64,000 bases of DNA from an uncultured Bacilli bacterium. GTDB taxonomy: Bacteria > Bacillota_I > Bacilli_A > RF39 > UBA660. The notes under the pieces were generated by a model. It was not told the DNA's origin. It searched no databases and saw nothing but the letters and a program-made list of their open reading frames with translations. The stretch lies in assembly GCA_934096705.1 (NCBI GenBank), contig CAKOMR010000001.1, positions 62,001 through 126,000 of the forward strand, given 5' to 3'. Below are positions 24,396 to 33,149 of this stretch, piece after piece (position 1 is the first letter of the stretch; the number at the start of each line of letters is the position of its first letter). Made by a program: the position numbers and the translations under genes.

Positions 24396-24755
24396 ATGAG
24401 TGATAATAAAAAAGTTTTAACATATTGCCCAAATTTTTATAAAATAATAGATTTCAAACCAATTGCAAATGATGAAATAACGGATAAACTTATTAGAATG
24501 TATAAAGAATATATTTTTAAAGTTGATTTAAATAATGAAGAAAATATTTCTGAAATAAAAAGATTAGATGAAGCTTTGTCAAAATATATTGATGATTATA
24601 TTTTTAGAAAAGAATTAAAAAAACAAATTTTACTTGTTAAAGTGAAAAATGATTGTAAAGATATTTTAAAATTTTTTGTTGATAAAATAATTTCTATATT
24701 TAATAATTATAAGGAAAGTAGTACAAGAGTTATTTATATATCAAGATGGATATAA
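24396..24755 (+). CDS. Small hypothetical protein downstream of the amidoligase
   Basis: A 119-aa, charged, probably helical soluble protein (rich in Lys, Ile, Asp and Asn, two cysteines), not recognised. ATG 24396 was chosen because AAGGTAG lies about 10 nt upstream; an earlier in-frame ATG at 24363 lacks an SD. A possible promoter (TTTACA with TGTTATAT downstream) lies in the 58-nt gap after the amidoligase gene, so it may be transcribed separately. Confidence 0.6.
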   Translation: MSDNKKVLTYCPNFYKIIDFKPIANDEITDKLIRMYKEYIFKVDLNNEENISEIKRLDEALSKYIDDYIFRKELKKQILLVKVKNDCKDILKFFVDKIISIFNNYKESSTRVIYISRWI

Positions 24756-24782
24756 AATAACTTTTTTTATGTTTTTTAATAA

Positions 24783-24811
24783 TTGCATTGTTTACATATT
24801 TTTGCTATACT
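24783..24811 (+). promoter_or_regulatory. Promoter of the TasA-like gene
   Basis: -35 TTGCAT (24783-24788), 17-nt spacer, -10 TATACT (24806-24811) with extended TGC. Confidence 0.75.
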
Positions 24812-24834
24812 TATCATAGTAAGGAGAATGAGTG

Positions 24835-25521
24835 ATGAACACAAAGATAAAGTTATCAAGAAATGAAATGATTGTTACTTTTATTGCTATTTTTTTACTT
24901 ATAACCCTTGTATCAGCTGCAACATTTGCATATTTTGGTTCTTTTTCTACGAACTTAAATAATAAATTACACGTAAATATTACAACAGAAAATGGTGTTA
25001 CATCAACATTTACTACGGGGGGAGCTATATTAAATTTAGAGGTACCTCCGGCAAGAATGAATCAACTTAATAATGGTACATTAGCTGCAAGTAGTAATGC
25101 TAATTTATCAGTTAAATTAAATTCTGCATCTCCGAGTATAAAAATGCAGTGTACTTATGATATTGTTTTTGAATATCAAAATGGTTCTAAAGTATACGGT
25201 CTTGGTGATGAGGTAGTAACAACTGCTGGTGAAAAGGAAATTACTATGAAAGTTATTGGTAATAGTGGAACTAATAAATTTGCTGAAGAAAAAAACTTTA
25301 ATTTTAATACGGCAGATGGTTGGGTAAGCGCTACTTCTGGTAAAGGAGCAAACATTACTTTAGTTAGCGATGCCAAAATTACTAGTGAAGGTATAGAAAA
25401 TGTTTCTGAGTGGAATTTTGAATTTAAATTCTATAATTTAGCAGCACGCCAAACTGGGCTTGAAAATAAAACTTTTGTGGGGAAAATATATGCTGTAAGT
25501 AAGGGCTGTATAAATATTTAA
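24835..25521 (+). CDS. TasA/camelysin-like secreted protein
   Basis: A 228-aa protein with an N-terminal hydrophobic segment ending in SAATFAYFGSFST, the type of signal seen in SipW-dependent TasA/camelysin proteins (a TFAYFs motif after the helix). The mature part is rich in Asn/Thr/Ser and beta-prone. The same fold with the same landmarks (CTYDIVFEY, YGL/YGV, ELTL/EITM, FEEKNFN, W-F-NRFYNL/WNFEFKFYNL, KSFKG/KTFVGK, C near the end) makes up the first 210 residues of the DGR-target protein at 42809, so the two are paralogues. It is probably an exported fibre or matrix protein. ATG 24835 follows AAGGAG. Confidence 0.75.
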   Translation: MNTKIKLSRNEMIVTFIAIFLLITLVSAATFAYFGSFSTNLNNKLHVNITTENGVTSTFTTGGAILNLEVPPARMNQLNNGTLAASSNANLSVKLNSASPSIKMQCTYDIVFEYQNGSKVYGLGDEVVTTAGEKEITMKVIGNSGTNKFAEEKNFNFNTADGWVSATSGKGANITLVSDAKITSEGIENVSEWNFEFKFYNLAARQTGLENKTFVGKIYAVSKGCINI

Positions 25522-25536
25522 TATTTACAAATGAGT

Positions 25537-25559
25537 AGTGGTTTGATACCACTTTTTTT
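25537..25559 (+). terminator. Terminator after the TasA-like gene
   Basis: Stem AGTGGT (25537-25542) / ACCACT (25548-25553), 5-nt loop, seven T. Confidence 0.88.
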
Positions 25560-25624
25560 GTGTAAAATTATAATTGAATATTTAATAAAAGTACGTTAAT
25601 ATTATTATAGAGAAGAGGCTAGTG

Positions 25625-27178
25625 ATGAAAAAAACAAATAAAAAAACAAAAATAATTATAATAAGTATTTTAACTATTATTTTGATTATTGGAATTATAA
25701 TAACAATCAAATCCAAAAAGAATTTGACTATAAATACAAATGTAAAAAAATTTGAGTCTGAATATAAAATGCTTGATAATAATTTACAATTATTAGATTT
25801 ATATTTTTTAAAAGAGGAAAATAATGAAGAAAATATTGTTTATAGTCCAATTTCAATCAAATATGCTTTAGCAATGCTTTCAGATGCGTCATTAGGTGAT
25901 AGTAAAAGTCAAATTGATGCTGTTTTAGGTAAGTATAATTTCAAAAAATATGATAATAGTAAAAATGTTTCTTTTGCAAATGCCTTATTTATAAAAGATA
26001 GCTTTAAGCAGTATGTTAAAAATGATTATATAACTCAAATAAAAAATAAATATAATGGTGAAGTAATATATGATAGTTTTAATAGTCCAAATACTATTAA
26101 TTCCTGGGTTTCTAATAAAACATTTAACTTAATAAATAATTTAATTGATGATGTTTCAAATAATGATTTTATGTTAATAAATGCTCTTGCAATTGATATG
26201 AATTGGAACTATTTAATTCAACCAGTATTAACTGATAATAATAGTTCTGATTTTCAAAAGAAAATATATGATAAAAAGCATTTTGATATATCAGCTTGGC
26301 ATGTTGATTATCTTCATGAAGATTTAAATTCAATGTATATTAGTTCAATTGCTGCCGATGAATATCCTGTAATGAAATTCAATGATAAAGATGTAAGTTC
26401 TTTAAAGTTTGGTGCTTCAATTAATAATTATGATATTGTTAATGATTTAGGAAAAGAAAATATTCGTAATGAAATCACTAAAGAATATGAGAAATGGGTT
26501 AGCGATGATTATTGTGAAGTTCATAAATATGAAGAAAGTAACACATTTGTCGATAAATTTATAAAAGAATTAGATTCAAATTATAAGGATATAGCAAGTT
26601 CAACAGATTTTAATTTTTATGTTGATGATAATGTTAAAGCTTTTGCCAAATACTTAAATGAATATAATGGTCTTAATTTAGAATATATTGGTATTATGCC
26701 TATAAATGAAAATTTAACTAGCTATATTAATACAGTAAAAGTTGAAGAAATAAAAAATATATTTAATAATCTAAAAGAAATAAAAATTGATAATTTTGAG
26801 AAGGGATATATTACACAAATCAAAGGAAATATTCCATTATTTAAGTTTGATTATGAACTTAATCTCGAAAATGATTTAAAAAATATAGGTATTACGGACG
26901 TATTTAATGAAAATGCAAATCTTTCCAATTTAACAAATGAAAAAGCTTTAATTAATCCTGTTATTCATAAAACTACGATTGAGTTTTCAAATGAGGGAAT
27001 AAAAGCTTCTGCTGCAACTTCCATTGGAGGCTTTGGAGCAATAGATTGTAGTTTTGAACATTTATATAAAGTACCTGTAAAAGTAATAGACTTGACTTTT
27101 GATAAACCTTTTATATTTTTTATCAGGAATATTAAAACAGGAGAAATTTGGTTTACTGGAGCTGTATATAGTCCATAA
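25625..27178 (+). CDS. Membrane-anchored serpin (serine protease inhibitor family)
   Basis: A 517-aa protein with an N-terminal transmembrane anchor (IIIISILTIILIIGIIITI) followed by a serpin fold. Landmarks are NIVYSPISIKYALAML (helix B), INALAIDMNW, the shutter/breach region VIHKTTIEFSNEGIKASAATS and the C-terminal FDKPFIFFIRNIKTGEIWFTGAVYSP. The hinge of the reactive-centre loop (EGIKASAAT, near 455) keeps P15 Gly and the small P12-P9 residues needed for loop insertion, though P14 is Ile rather than Thr/Ser. Counting places P1-P1' near Ala-Ile in GGFGAID (inference). It carries acidic insertions relative to a 380-aa serpin. It is predicted to be displayed outside the cell against host or microbial proteases. 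Confidence 0.88.
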   Translation: MKKTNKKTKIIIISILTIILIIGIIITIKSKKNLTINTNVKKFESEYKMLDNNLQLLDLYFLKEENNEENIVYSPISIKYALAMLSDASLGDSKSQIDAVLGKYNFKKYDNSKNVSFANALFIKDSFKQYVKNDYITQIKNKYNGEVIYDSFNSPNTINSWVSNKTFNLINNLIDDVSNNDFMLINALAIDMNWNYLIQPVLTDNNSSDFQKKIYDKKHFDISAWHVDYLHEDLNSMYISSIAADEYPVMKFNDKDVSSLKFGASINNYDIVNDLGKENIRNEITKEYEKWVSDDYCEVHKYEESNTFVDKFIKELDSNYKDIASSTDFNFYVDDNVKAFAKYLNEYNGLNLEYIGIMPINENLTSYINTVKVEEIKNIFNNLKEIKIDNFEKGYITQIKGNIPLFKFDYELNLENDLKNIGITDVFNENANLSNLTNEKALINPVIHKTTIEFSNEGIKASAATSIGGFGAIDCSFEHLYKVPVKVIDLTFDKPFIFFIRNIKTGEIWFTGAVYSP

Positions 27179-27184
27179 TATTTT

Positions 27185-27209
27185 AAAAGGAAAAGTTTTT
27201 TTCTTTTTT
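27185..27209 (+). terminator. Probable terminator after the serpin gene
   Basis: A-rich arm AAAAGGAAAA (27185-27194) pairs with TTTTCTTTTT (27199-27208), with one G-U, a 4-nt loop and a T run. Confidence 0.55.
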
Positions 27210-27291
27210 ATATGTAAAAATAAGTATAGTTTTATGAGTTTTAATTGTGAAGAAAAATAAAATAAGTTACAATAAATACGGAGAGGTAATT

Positions 27292-28134
27292 ATGATTTTA
27301 GATGGAAAAAAAGTAAGAAATGAGTTACTTTCATTTTATGAAGAAAAAATAAAAAATGAAAGTATGAAAATATGTTTGGCAATTATTTATGTTGGTGATG
27401 ATAAGCCAAGCAAAGTATATATAACAAATAAGATTAAATATTGTGAAAAAGTCGGTATTAAAGTTATTTTATATGAGATGGATGCAAAAACAAAAGAAGA
27501 AAACGTTATTGAACTTATTGAAAAATTAAATGATTCGAAGGATATAACTGGAATTATATTGCAAAGTCCAGTCCCTAAAGAAATTAATTTTTCAAAATGT
27601 AGTAGCCGTATTAATCCAAATAAAGATATTGATGGTTTTACAAAGGAGAATCTTTATAAATTAGTTCATAGTGAAGATGGCCTTTTTCCATGTACATCAA
27701 AAGGTATTATTATGCTTTTAAAATATTATAATGTTACATTAGCAGGTAAAAATGTTTGCATTGTAGGAAGGGGAGATATTGTAGGCAAGCCTCTTATTTT
27801 TGAAATGCTTAATAATAATGCTACGGTTACAGTATGTCATTCACAAACTAAAAATATTTCTGAACTTACAAAAAAAGCAGATATTGTTATTAGTGCTGTA
27901 GGAAGTCCACATTTAATAAAAAGTAATATGGTAAAAGATGATGCAATTGTTGTTGATGTTGGGATAAGTATTATAGATGGAAAAATTATTGGTGATGTTG
28001 ATTTTGATAACTTAAAAGATAAATGTACTTATATAACTCCGAACCCTGGTGGTGTTGGACCTATGACTATTGCTATGATTATAGATAATTTGATAAAAGC
28101 ATATTATATGCAAAAGGAGAATGTAAATGGATAA
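27292..28134 (+). CDS. folD: Methylene-THF dehydrogenase / methenyl-THF cyclohydrolase
   Basis: A bifunctional one-carbon enzyme making 10-formyl-THF, the donor for Fmt. Motifs are KVYITNKIKYCEKVGI (YxxxK catalytic region), ILQSPVPKEI, PNKDIDGFT, NVCIVGRGDIVGKPL (nucleotide site) and TPNPGGVGPMTIAM. Its 280-aa length is typical. I chose ATG 27292 because of the strong GGAGAGG; a GTG at 27247 would add 15 unrelated residues. It begins the folD-glyA-thyX-tmk operon and overlaps glyA by 8 nt. Confidence 0.96.
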   Translation: MILDGKKVRNELLSFYEEKIKNESMKICLAIIYVGDDKPSKVYITNKIKYCEKVGIKVILYEMDAKTKEENVIELIEKLNDSKDITGIILQSPVPKEINFSKCSSRINPNKDIDGFTKENLYKLVHSEDGLFPCTSKGIIMLLKYYNVTLAGKNVCIVGRGDIVGKPLIFEMLNNNATVTVCHSQTKNISELTKKADIVISAVGSPHLIKSNMVKDDAIVVDVGISIIDGKIIGDVDFDNLKDKCTYITPNPGGVGPMTIAMIIDNLIKAYYMQKENVNG

Positions 28135-29347
28135 AAAAATTGTTGACGCTTTAGAAAAAGAAAGAAAAAGACAGGAAGACTCAATCGAACTTATTGCTTC
28201 AGAAAACTATGTTTCAAATGATATTTTGCATCTTCAAGGAAGCATTTTGACCAATAAATACGCTGAGGGATATCCTGGAAAAAGATATTATGGCGGTTGT
28301 GAAAACATTGATGAAATAGAAAGCCTAGGAATATCATATGTATGTTCATTATTTGGTGCAAAATATGCAAATATTCAACCTCATTCTGGGTCAAGTGCAA
28401 ATATGGCTGCAATAAGAGCACTTATTAATCACAAAGATAAAATACTTAGTATGGATTTAAATAATGGAGGACATTTAACTCATGGTTTTAAAAGTAGTTT
28501 TAGTGGTATAGATTATGATGCACATTTTTACTCTTTAAATAAAGATACTGAGATGCTTGATTATGATGAAATAGAACGTCTTGCTATAGAAATTAAACCT
28601 AAACTTATAATTGCTGGAGCATCAGCATATTCAAAAATAATTGATTTTAAAAGATTTAGAGAAATAGCTGATAAAGTTGGAGCTTACTTAATGGTTGATA
28701 TGGCACATATTGCAGGACTTGTAGCCGGAAATGTACATCCATCACCAATTCCATATGCGGATGTAGTTACGTCTACGACACATAAAACTTTAAGAGGCCC
28801 ACGTGGTGGAATAATTCTTACAAATAGTGAAGAACTTATTAAAAAAATAAATAAAACTGTTTTCCCTGGAATTCAAGGAGGACCGCTTGAACATATTATA
28901 GCTGCTAAAACAGAGTGCTTTTATGAAGCATTAAGTGATGATTTTAAAATTTATGCTCAAAATGTTATAAAAAATGCTAAGGCTTTATGTGAAACTTTAA
29001 AGGATGAAGGATTTAAAATTGTTTCAAATGGAACCGATAATCATTTGTTATTATTAAATGTAAAAAGTGTAAATTTGACTGGTAAAGAAGCTGAAGAAGT
29101 ACTCGAAAAAATTAATATTACAGTAAATAAAAACATGATTCCAAACGATACTGAAAAATCTACGGTAACAAGTGGTCTAAGACTTGGAAGTGCAGCGATG
29201 ACTACAAGAGGACTTAATGAAGACGATTTTAAGAAAATTGGCTTGATAATTAGCAAAGCTTTAAAAAATACTAGTAATGAAAAAATATTAAATGATTTAA
29301 AATTAGAGGTAAAAAAAATAACTGATAAATATCCATTATGGTATTAA
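28127..29347 (+). CDS. glyA: Serine hydroxymethyltransferase
   Basis: A PLP enzyme converting serine + THF to glycine + 5,10-methylene-THF. Motifs are SIELIASENYVS, YAEGYPGKRYYGGC, NIQPHSGSSANMAA, VDMAHIAGLVA and the PLP lysine in TSTTHKTLRGPRGG. Its 406-aa length is standard. AAGGAG precedes the ATG. It supplies methylene-THF to the ThyX-family enzyme encoded 10 nt downstream. Confidence 0.97.
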   Translation: MDKKIVDALEKERKRQEDSIELIASENYVSNDILHLQGSILTNKYAEGYPGKRYYGGCENIDEIESLGISYVCSLFGAKYANIQPHSGSSANMAAIRALINHKDKILSMDLNNGGHLTHGFKSSFSGIDYDAHFYSLNKDTEMLDYDEIERLAIEIKPKLIIAGASAYSKIIDFKRFREIADKVGAYLMVDMAHIAGLVAGNVHPSPIPYADVVTSTTHKTLRGPRGGIILTNSEELIKKINKTVFPGIQGGPLEHIIAAKTECFYEALSDDFKIYAQNVIKNAKALCETLKDEGFKIVSNGTDNHLLLLNVKSVNLTGKEAEEVLEKINITVNKNMIPNDTEKSTVTSGLRLGSAAMTTRGLNEDDFKKIGLIISKALKNTSNEKILNDLKLEVKKITDKYPLWY

Positions 29348-29357
29348 GGAGGTAAAA

Positions 29358-30776
29358 ATGGAAGTTAAGTTGTTAGGCTCAACAGATCAAAAATATATTG
29401 AAAGTCAAATTCAAATATGTGCAGCTGCAGGAAAACTTTCAAGAATGCCAGGAACAGTTTTTGATGCAGTATATTCAATGAATGATCCTGAAAAAGCTCT
29501 AAAATTTGTAAATAGAGTTATTGGAATGGGACATACATCTACAATTGATCATGATTATATTGTGTTTGCCTTATCGAAAGTAAGCCCTTTAGTAGAACAA
29601 ACCATTATTGAAGAAAGATTTTCTTCATTTACAATCAAGTCAAGAAGGGAAGTCGATTTTTCAAACGCAGGATTTTATGTACCAGACTTTCATACAAAAG
29701 ATGGTAAGATATATTCAGATAATGATATTTTAAAAGAAAAATATATTAATTATATGAACTCTTTATTTGAAAAATATTCTGAGCTGGAAAGTGCTGGCTT
29801 TCCAAAAGAAGATGCTCGTTTTATATTGCCTTATTCATACCATTCAGAAATTATTATGGGACTTGATGGAACAAGTTTAAATAGGATGATAACTAATCTT
29901 ACTAAAACAAAATATGCAAATATTACGGAGTTAAAAGAACTTGGCGAAAAGCTAAAAGAAATAGCCAGTCAAAGAGCACCTTATATTGAAACACTTCAAA
30001 GAAAAACACAAGAAAGTAAAAAAAGCCAAGCATATAACATTTTAAGTGAAGCAGGATTAAAAAAAGAATATACATCTTTAGAAGAAACAGTTTTATTATC
30101 CTCTACTGATGATATTGATAAAACAATTTTCATAAATGCTATTTGTCGTATGTTTGGTAAAAATGTTTATGAAGCAAACTCTATATATGAATCTGTTGTA
30201 GCAAATGATGAAGACCTAAAACATAGATTAATGAAATCAATTTTTGAAGAAGTTAATAATGAAGATTTAAGACAAGTAAATTTTAGATTTCAATTATCTA
30301 TTCCATTTGCTATATTAACTCATTATACACGCCATAGAAGACTTTCTTTGTCAATTCCTGATTTTTCTCCTTTAGTAGATTTAAGTCAGTATGAAATTCC
30401 ACCAAAAATTGAAAATAGTGAATATAAAGATTTTTATAAAGAAATTTTTGCGGAAAACGAAAAAATTAAAGATGAATTTAAAGCATTAGGTATTCGTGAT
30501 GAAGATTTAGTTTATTTTACCTTAAGTGGAAATAAAGTTAATGTAATTATTAATTTTGATGGTGAAGCCTTTAGATGGATTTGTCGTTTAAGGGAGTGTA
30601 CTAAAGCTCAGTGGTGTATCAGAGAAAATGTTACTAAAATGCATGAATTACTAAAAGAAAAATCTACTTATTATGTAGAAAATCTTGGACCTGATTGTGT
30701 GACAAAACATTATTGTGGTGAAGGAAAAGAATCATGTGGTAGACTTAAATTAATACTAAAAAAGGAGAATAAATGA
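29358..30776 (+). CDS. thyX: ThyX-family flavin-dependent thymidylate synthase, two-domain form
   Basis: A 472-aa protein, about twice the usual ThyX size. The N-terminal half has GHTSTIDH and an ERFSSFTIKSRRE block (about 85-99) resembling a degenerate ThyX RHR-x7-S signature. The C-terminal half has HYTRHRRLSLSIPDFS (about 320-335) and WICRLRECTKAQWCIRE. Such two-module ThyX-like proteins may combine one catalytic and one structural module. Its neighbours are folD and glyA (methylene-THF supply) and tmk (dTMP kinase), which strongly supports dTMP synthesis from dUMP. SD is AAGGAGG. A classical thyA is not in the window. Confidence 0.82.
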   Translation: MEVKLLGSTDQKYIESQIQICAAAGKLSRMPGTVFDAVYSMNDPEKALKFVNRVIGMGHTSTIDHDYIVFALSKVSPLVEQTIIEERFSSFTIKSRREVDFSNAGFYVPDFHTKDGKIYSDNDILKEKYINYMNSLFEKYSELESAGFPKEDARFILPYSYHSEIIMGLDGTSLNRMITNLTKTKYANITELKELGEKLKEIASQRAPYIETLQRKTQESKKSQAYNILSEAGLKKEYTSLEETVLLSSTDDIDKTIFINAICRMFGKNVYEANSIYESVVANDEDLKHRLMKSIFEEVNNEDLRQVNFRFQLSIPFAILTHYTRHRRLSLSIPDFSPLVDLSQYEIPPKIENSEYKDFYKEIFAENEKIKDEFKALGIRDEDLVYFTLSGNKVNVIINFDGEAFRWICRLRECTKAQWCIRENVTKMHELLKEKSTYYVENLGPDCVTKHYCGEGKESCGRLKLILKKENK

Positions 30777-31444
30777 AAGGAAAACTAATTGTTATCGAAG
30801 GAACTGATTGTTCTGGTAAAGAAACTCAAACAGCTTTGTTAGTAAAATATTTAAAAGAAAAAAATGTAAAGGTTTTTAGCATGTCTTTTCCAAATTATGA
30901 TAGTCCTACGGGAAAAATAATTGGTGGTCCATTTTTAGGAAAAAAGTATATTTGTGATGGCTTTTTTAAGGAAGGAGCTCCGAATGTTGATCCAAAAGTA
31001 TCATCACTTTATTTTGCAGCAGATAGATATTATAATCTTCCTATTATTCAAAAAAAATTATCTGAAGGTTATACGGTAATTCTTGATAGATATGTGTATT
31101 CAAATATGGCACATCAAGCTGGTAAAGAAGATGACAAAGAAAAAAGACAAGAATTATATAAGTTTAATGCTACTTTAGAATTTGATTTATTAGGCCTTCC
31201 TCGAGCAGACAAAATAATATTTTTATACATGCCAGTTGAGGGAGCAAAAGCTCTTAGAATTAATAGAACTGAAGCCCTCGATCAAAATGAGATGGATGAA
31301 GAGTACTTAAAAAAAAGTCAAAGAGCTTATTTAGAACTTTCTAAACTTTTTAATTATATTCAAATTGATTGCTTTAAAGATGGCGAAGTACGTTCAATCG
31401 AAGATATATCAAAAGATGTAATTAATGCATACAATCAGGTATAA
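30773..31444 (+). CDS. tmk: Thymidylate kinase
   Basis: Phosphorylates dTMP to dTDP. P-loop EGTDCSGKETQ, dTMP-binding FPNYDSPTG and DRYVYSNMAHQ, and lid region RINRTEALDQNE are all visible. The GTDCSGK P-loop and FPNY motif resemble eukaryal/clostridial-type dTMP kinases more than the E. coli form. Its ATGA overlaps the thyX stop. It ends the folate/dTMP operon before a terminator. Confidence 0.93.
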   Translation: MKGKLIVIEGTDCSGKETQTALLVKYLKEKNVKVFSMSFPNYDSPTGKIIGGPFLGKKYICDGFFKEGAPNVDPKVSSLYFAADRYYNLPIIQKKLSEGYTVILDRYVYSNMAHQAGKEDDKEKRQELYKFNATLEFDLLGLPRADKIIFLYMPVEGAKALRINRTEALDQNEMDEEYLKKSQRAYLELSKLFNYIQIDCFKDGEVRSIEDISKDVINAYNQV

Positions 31445-31455
31445 ATATAAAAATT

Positions 31456-31478
31456 TAAGCATTTTGCTTATTTTTTTT
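31456..31478 (+). terminator. Terminator of the folD-glyA-thyX-tmk operon
   Basis: Stem TAAGCA (31456-31461) / TGCTTA (31465-31470) and eight T. Confidence 0.75.
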
Positions 31479-31539
31479 AGGCTAAAAAACTATACTATAT
31501 TTGCCTATATTCATACTTTACTTATGAAGGGAGAAAAAA

Positions 31540-31986
31540 ATGTTATTTGATGATACTGGCTATTTTAATAGCTATAGTGATATGCTTTATAATATTCCTG
31601 GATTTGATTTTGGTAAAAAGTATGAAGACAGTGCCACAGTTGAAAAAGGATTCTTAAAAGGAAATATGTTTGATAATGAATATAAACCATATAAAAATTA
31701 TACTTATATTATGCCGAAAATTAAGACAGAAAAAGATAAAGATTTATTAAAAATTATGGAAAGCTCATTTGCCATTAATGATTATGTTTTATGGCTTGAT
31801 TTACATCCAAATGATGAAACTATTTTAAGTAAATATAAATCATGGTGTGAAAAACTTGAAATGCAGCTAAAAAAATATGAGGAAAAATATGGACCACTTT
31901 GTGATAATACTGGTAATAAATTTAGTACCTATAAATGGGTAGAAGGACCTTGGCCATGGGAAAGAGAGGATGCAAAATATGTTTAA
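31540..31986 (+). CDS. cotJB: CotJB-type spore coat protein, with CotJA-like N-terminus
   Basis: A 148-aa protein. The C-terminal 90 residues are CotJB-like: FAINDYVLWLDLHPNDE, then YEEKYGPLC and KWVEGPWPWE. The N-terminal part (EKGFLKGNMFDNEYKPY) recalls CotJA, so this may be a natural CotJA-CotJB fusion; CotJB alone is about 85-90 aa. GAAGGGAG precedes the ATG. It overlaps cotJC by 8 nt. In Bacillus the cotJ operon is made by the mother cell under sigma-E. A CATACTTT-like -10 lies at about 31513-31520, but I cannot confirm a sigma-E promoter. Confidence 0.85.
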   Translation: MLFDDTGYFNSYSDMLYNIPGFDFGKKYEDSATVEKGFLKGNMFDNEYKPYKNYTYIMPKIKTEKDKDLLKIMESSFAINDYVLWLDLHPNDETILSKYKSWCEKLEMQLKKYEEKYGPLCDNTGNKFSTYKWVEGPWPWEREDAKYV

Positions 31987-32536
31987 ATATGATAAAAAAC
32001 TTGCTTATCCAATATCTATTTCTAAAAAAGACTTAAAAATGGCAAAATATTTAATTACTCAGTTTGGTGGCCCGAATGGTGAACTTGGAGCTTCGATGAG
32101 ATATTTTTCTCAAAAATTTACGATGCCCGATGATAAAGGAAGAGCATTACTTAATGATATTGCTACTGAGGAACTTGGTCATGTTGAAATGATTTGTGCT
32201 ATGGTTCATGAACTTACTAAAAATGCCACAGTTGAAGAGCTTGAACAAGCAGGCCTTGGTAGTTATTATACTGAGCATGGAGTAGGAATATTCCCAGTAG
32301 ATGCTACGGGTAATCCATTTACTTGTGCATATTTTGCAGTAACAGGTGATGTACTTGCAAACCTTTCTGAGGACATGGCAGCCGAAGAAAAAGCAAGAGC
32401 TACATATGAAGGATTAATTAACCAAACTAAAGATGAAGATATTATTGGACCACTATTATTTTTAAGACAAAGAGAAATTATTCATTTTAATAGATTTAAA
32501 GAACTATATGATTATTACAAAAACAAGGGATATTGA
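31979..32536 (+). CDS. cotJC: CotJC-type manganese catalase
   Basis: A 185-aa di-manganese catalase/spore coat protein. Family features are FKYDKKLAYP at the start, the metal-ligand helices with GELGASMRYFSQ and ATEELGHVEMI (E and ExxH), and LAEE-like SEDMAAEEKARATYEGLI and LRQREIIHFNRF. ATG 31979 was preferred over 31970 because GAGAGGA then sits 8 nt upstream and the protein starts MFKYDKKL as in relatives. CotJC protects spores or cells from peroxide. It can also occur in non-sporulating anaerobes. Confidence 0.92.
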   Translation: MFKYDKKLAYPISISKKDLKMAKYLITQFGGPNGELGASMRYFSQKFTMPDDKGRALLNDIATEELGHVEMICAMVHELTKNATVEELEQAGLGSYYTEHGVGIFPVDATGNPFTCAYFAVTGDVLANLSEDMAAEEKARATYEGLINQTKDEDIIGPLLFLRQREIIHFNRFKELYDYYKNKGY

Positions 32537-32585
32537 TTATTCCTTTTTTTAAGCATTAATTTTCTTTATTATCATATATTTTAAT

Positions 32586-33107
32586 ATGAAAAAAATTATA
32601 AATTATAGCATTTTCGTAGCATTTATTTTGGGTGTTATTTTTTCTTTTGTATATCCATTTAATATTTCTAATTATAATTTTTTAATAAATGTTTTTTCTT
32701 TTAAAGCATTTTTTTATATTTTTACTCTTGCAATTTTATTTATAATTCTTCCTTTTTTTAGTATAAATTTTTCTTTAACATTTTTACTTTTTGAAAGTTT
32801 TTCTTTTGGATATATCATTATACTATTTTTTAAAAACTTTGGTTATAAAGGAATTATTTTTATTTTATTATTTACACTTATATTTAAATTAATTAATTAT
32901 TTTATTTTATATTTACTTTCATTTTATTCATTTAAATTAATTAAACATATTTATTTAAATATATTTTCTAAATATCGTAGAAATATCAATAATCTTCATT
33001 TATATATGAAAAAAATTACTTTGATGTCAATTATCTTTTTTATCCTTAATATAGTATTATTAATATGTAGTAACTTTATTATTCCTTACTTAAAAAACTT
33101 GTTATAG
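32586..33107 (+). CDS. Hypothetical polytopic membrane protein
   Basis: A 173-aa, very hydrophobic protein with five predicted helices and extreme Phe/Ile/Leu content (FFYIFTLAILFIILPFF; IIFILLFTLIFKLINYFI). It is not recognised; the size and layout resemble small uncharacterised Bacillota membrane proteins. There is no SD. TATCAT at 32570-32575 would put the transcription start about 4 nt from the ATG. It is not obviously co-transcribed with mnmA. Confidence 0.6.
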   Translation: MKKIINYSIFVAFILGVIFSFVYPFNISNYNFLINVFSFKAFFYIFTLAILFIILPFFSINFSLTFLLFESFSFGYIIILFFKNFGYKGIIFILLFTLIFKLINYFILYLLSFYSFKLIKHIYLNIFSKYRRNINNLHLYMKKITLMSIIFFILNIVLLICSNFIIPYLKNLL

Positions 33108-33149
33108 TGTTTTTATCTCATTTGTGCTAAAATAACTTTAGTGATTTAT

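Noticed and set aside
27179..27291. Riboswitch (glycine or THF) ahead of folD-glyA
   Set aside because: Only a short AT-rich leader is present; no conserved aptamer core is visible.
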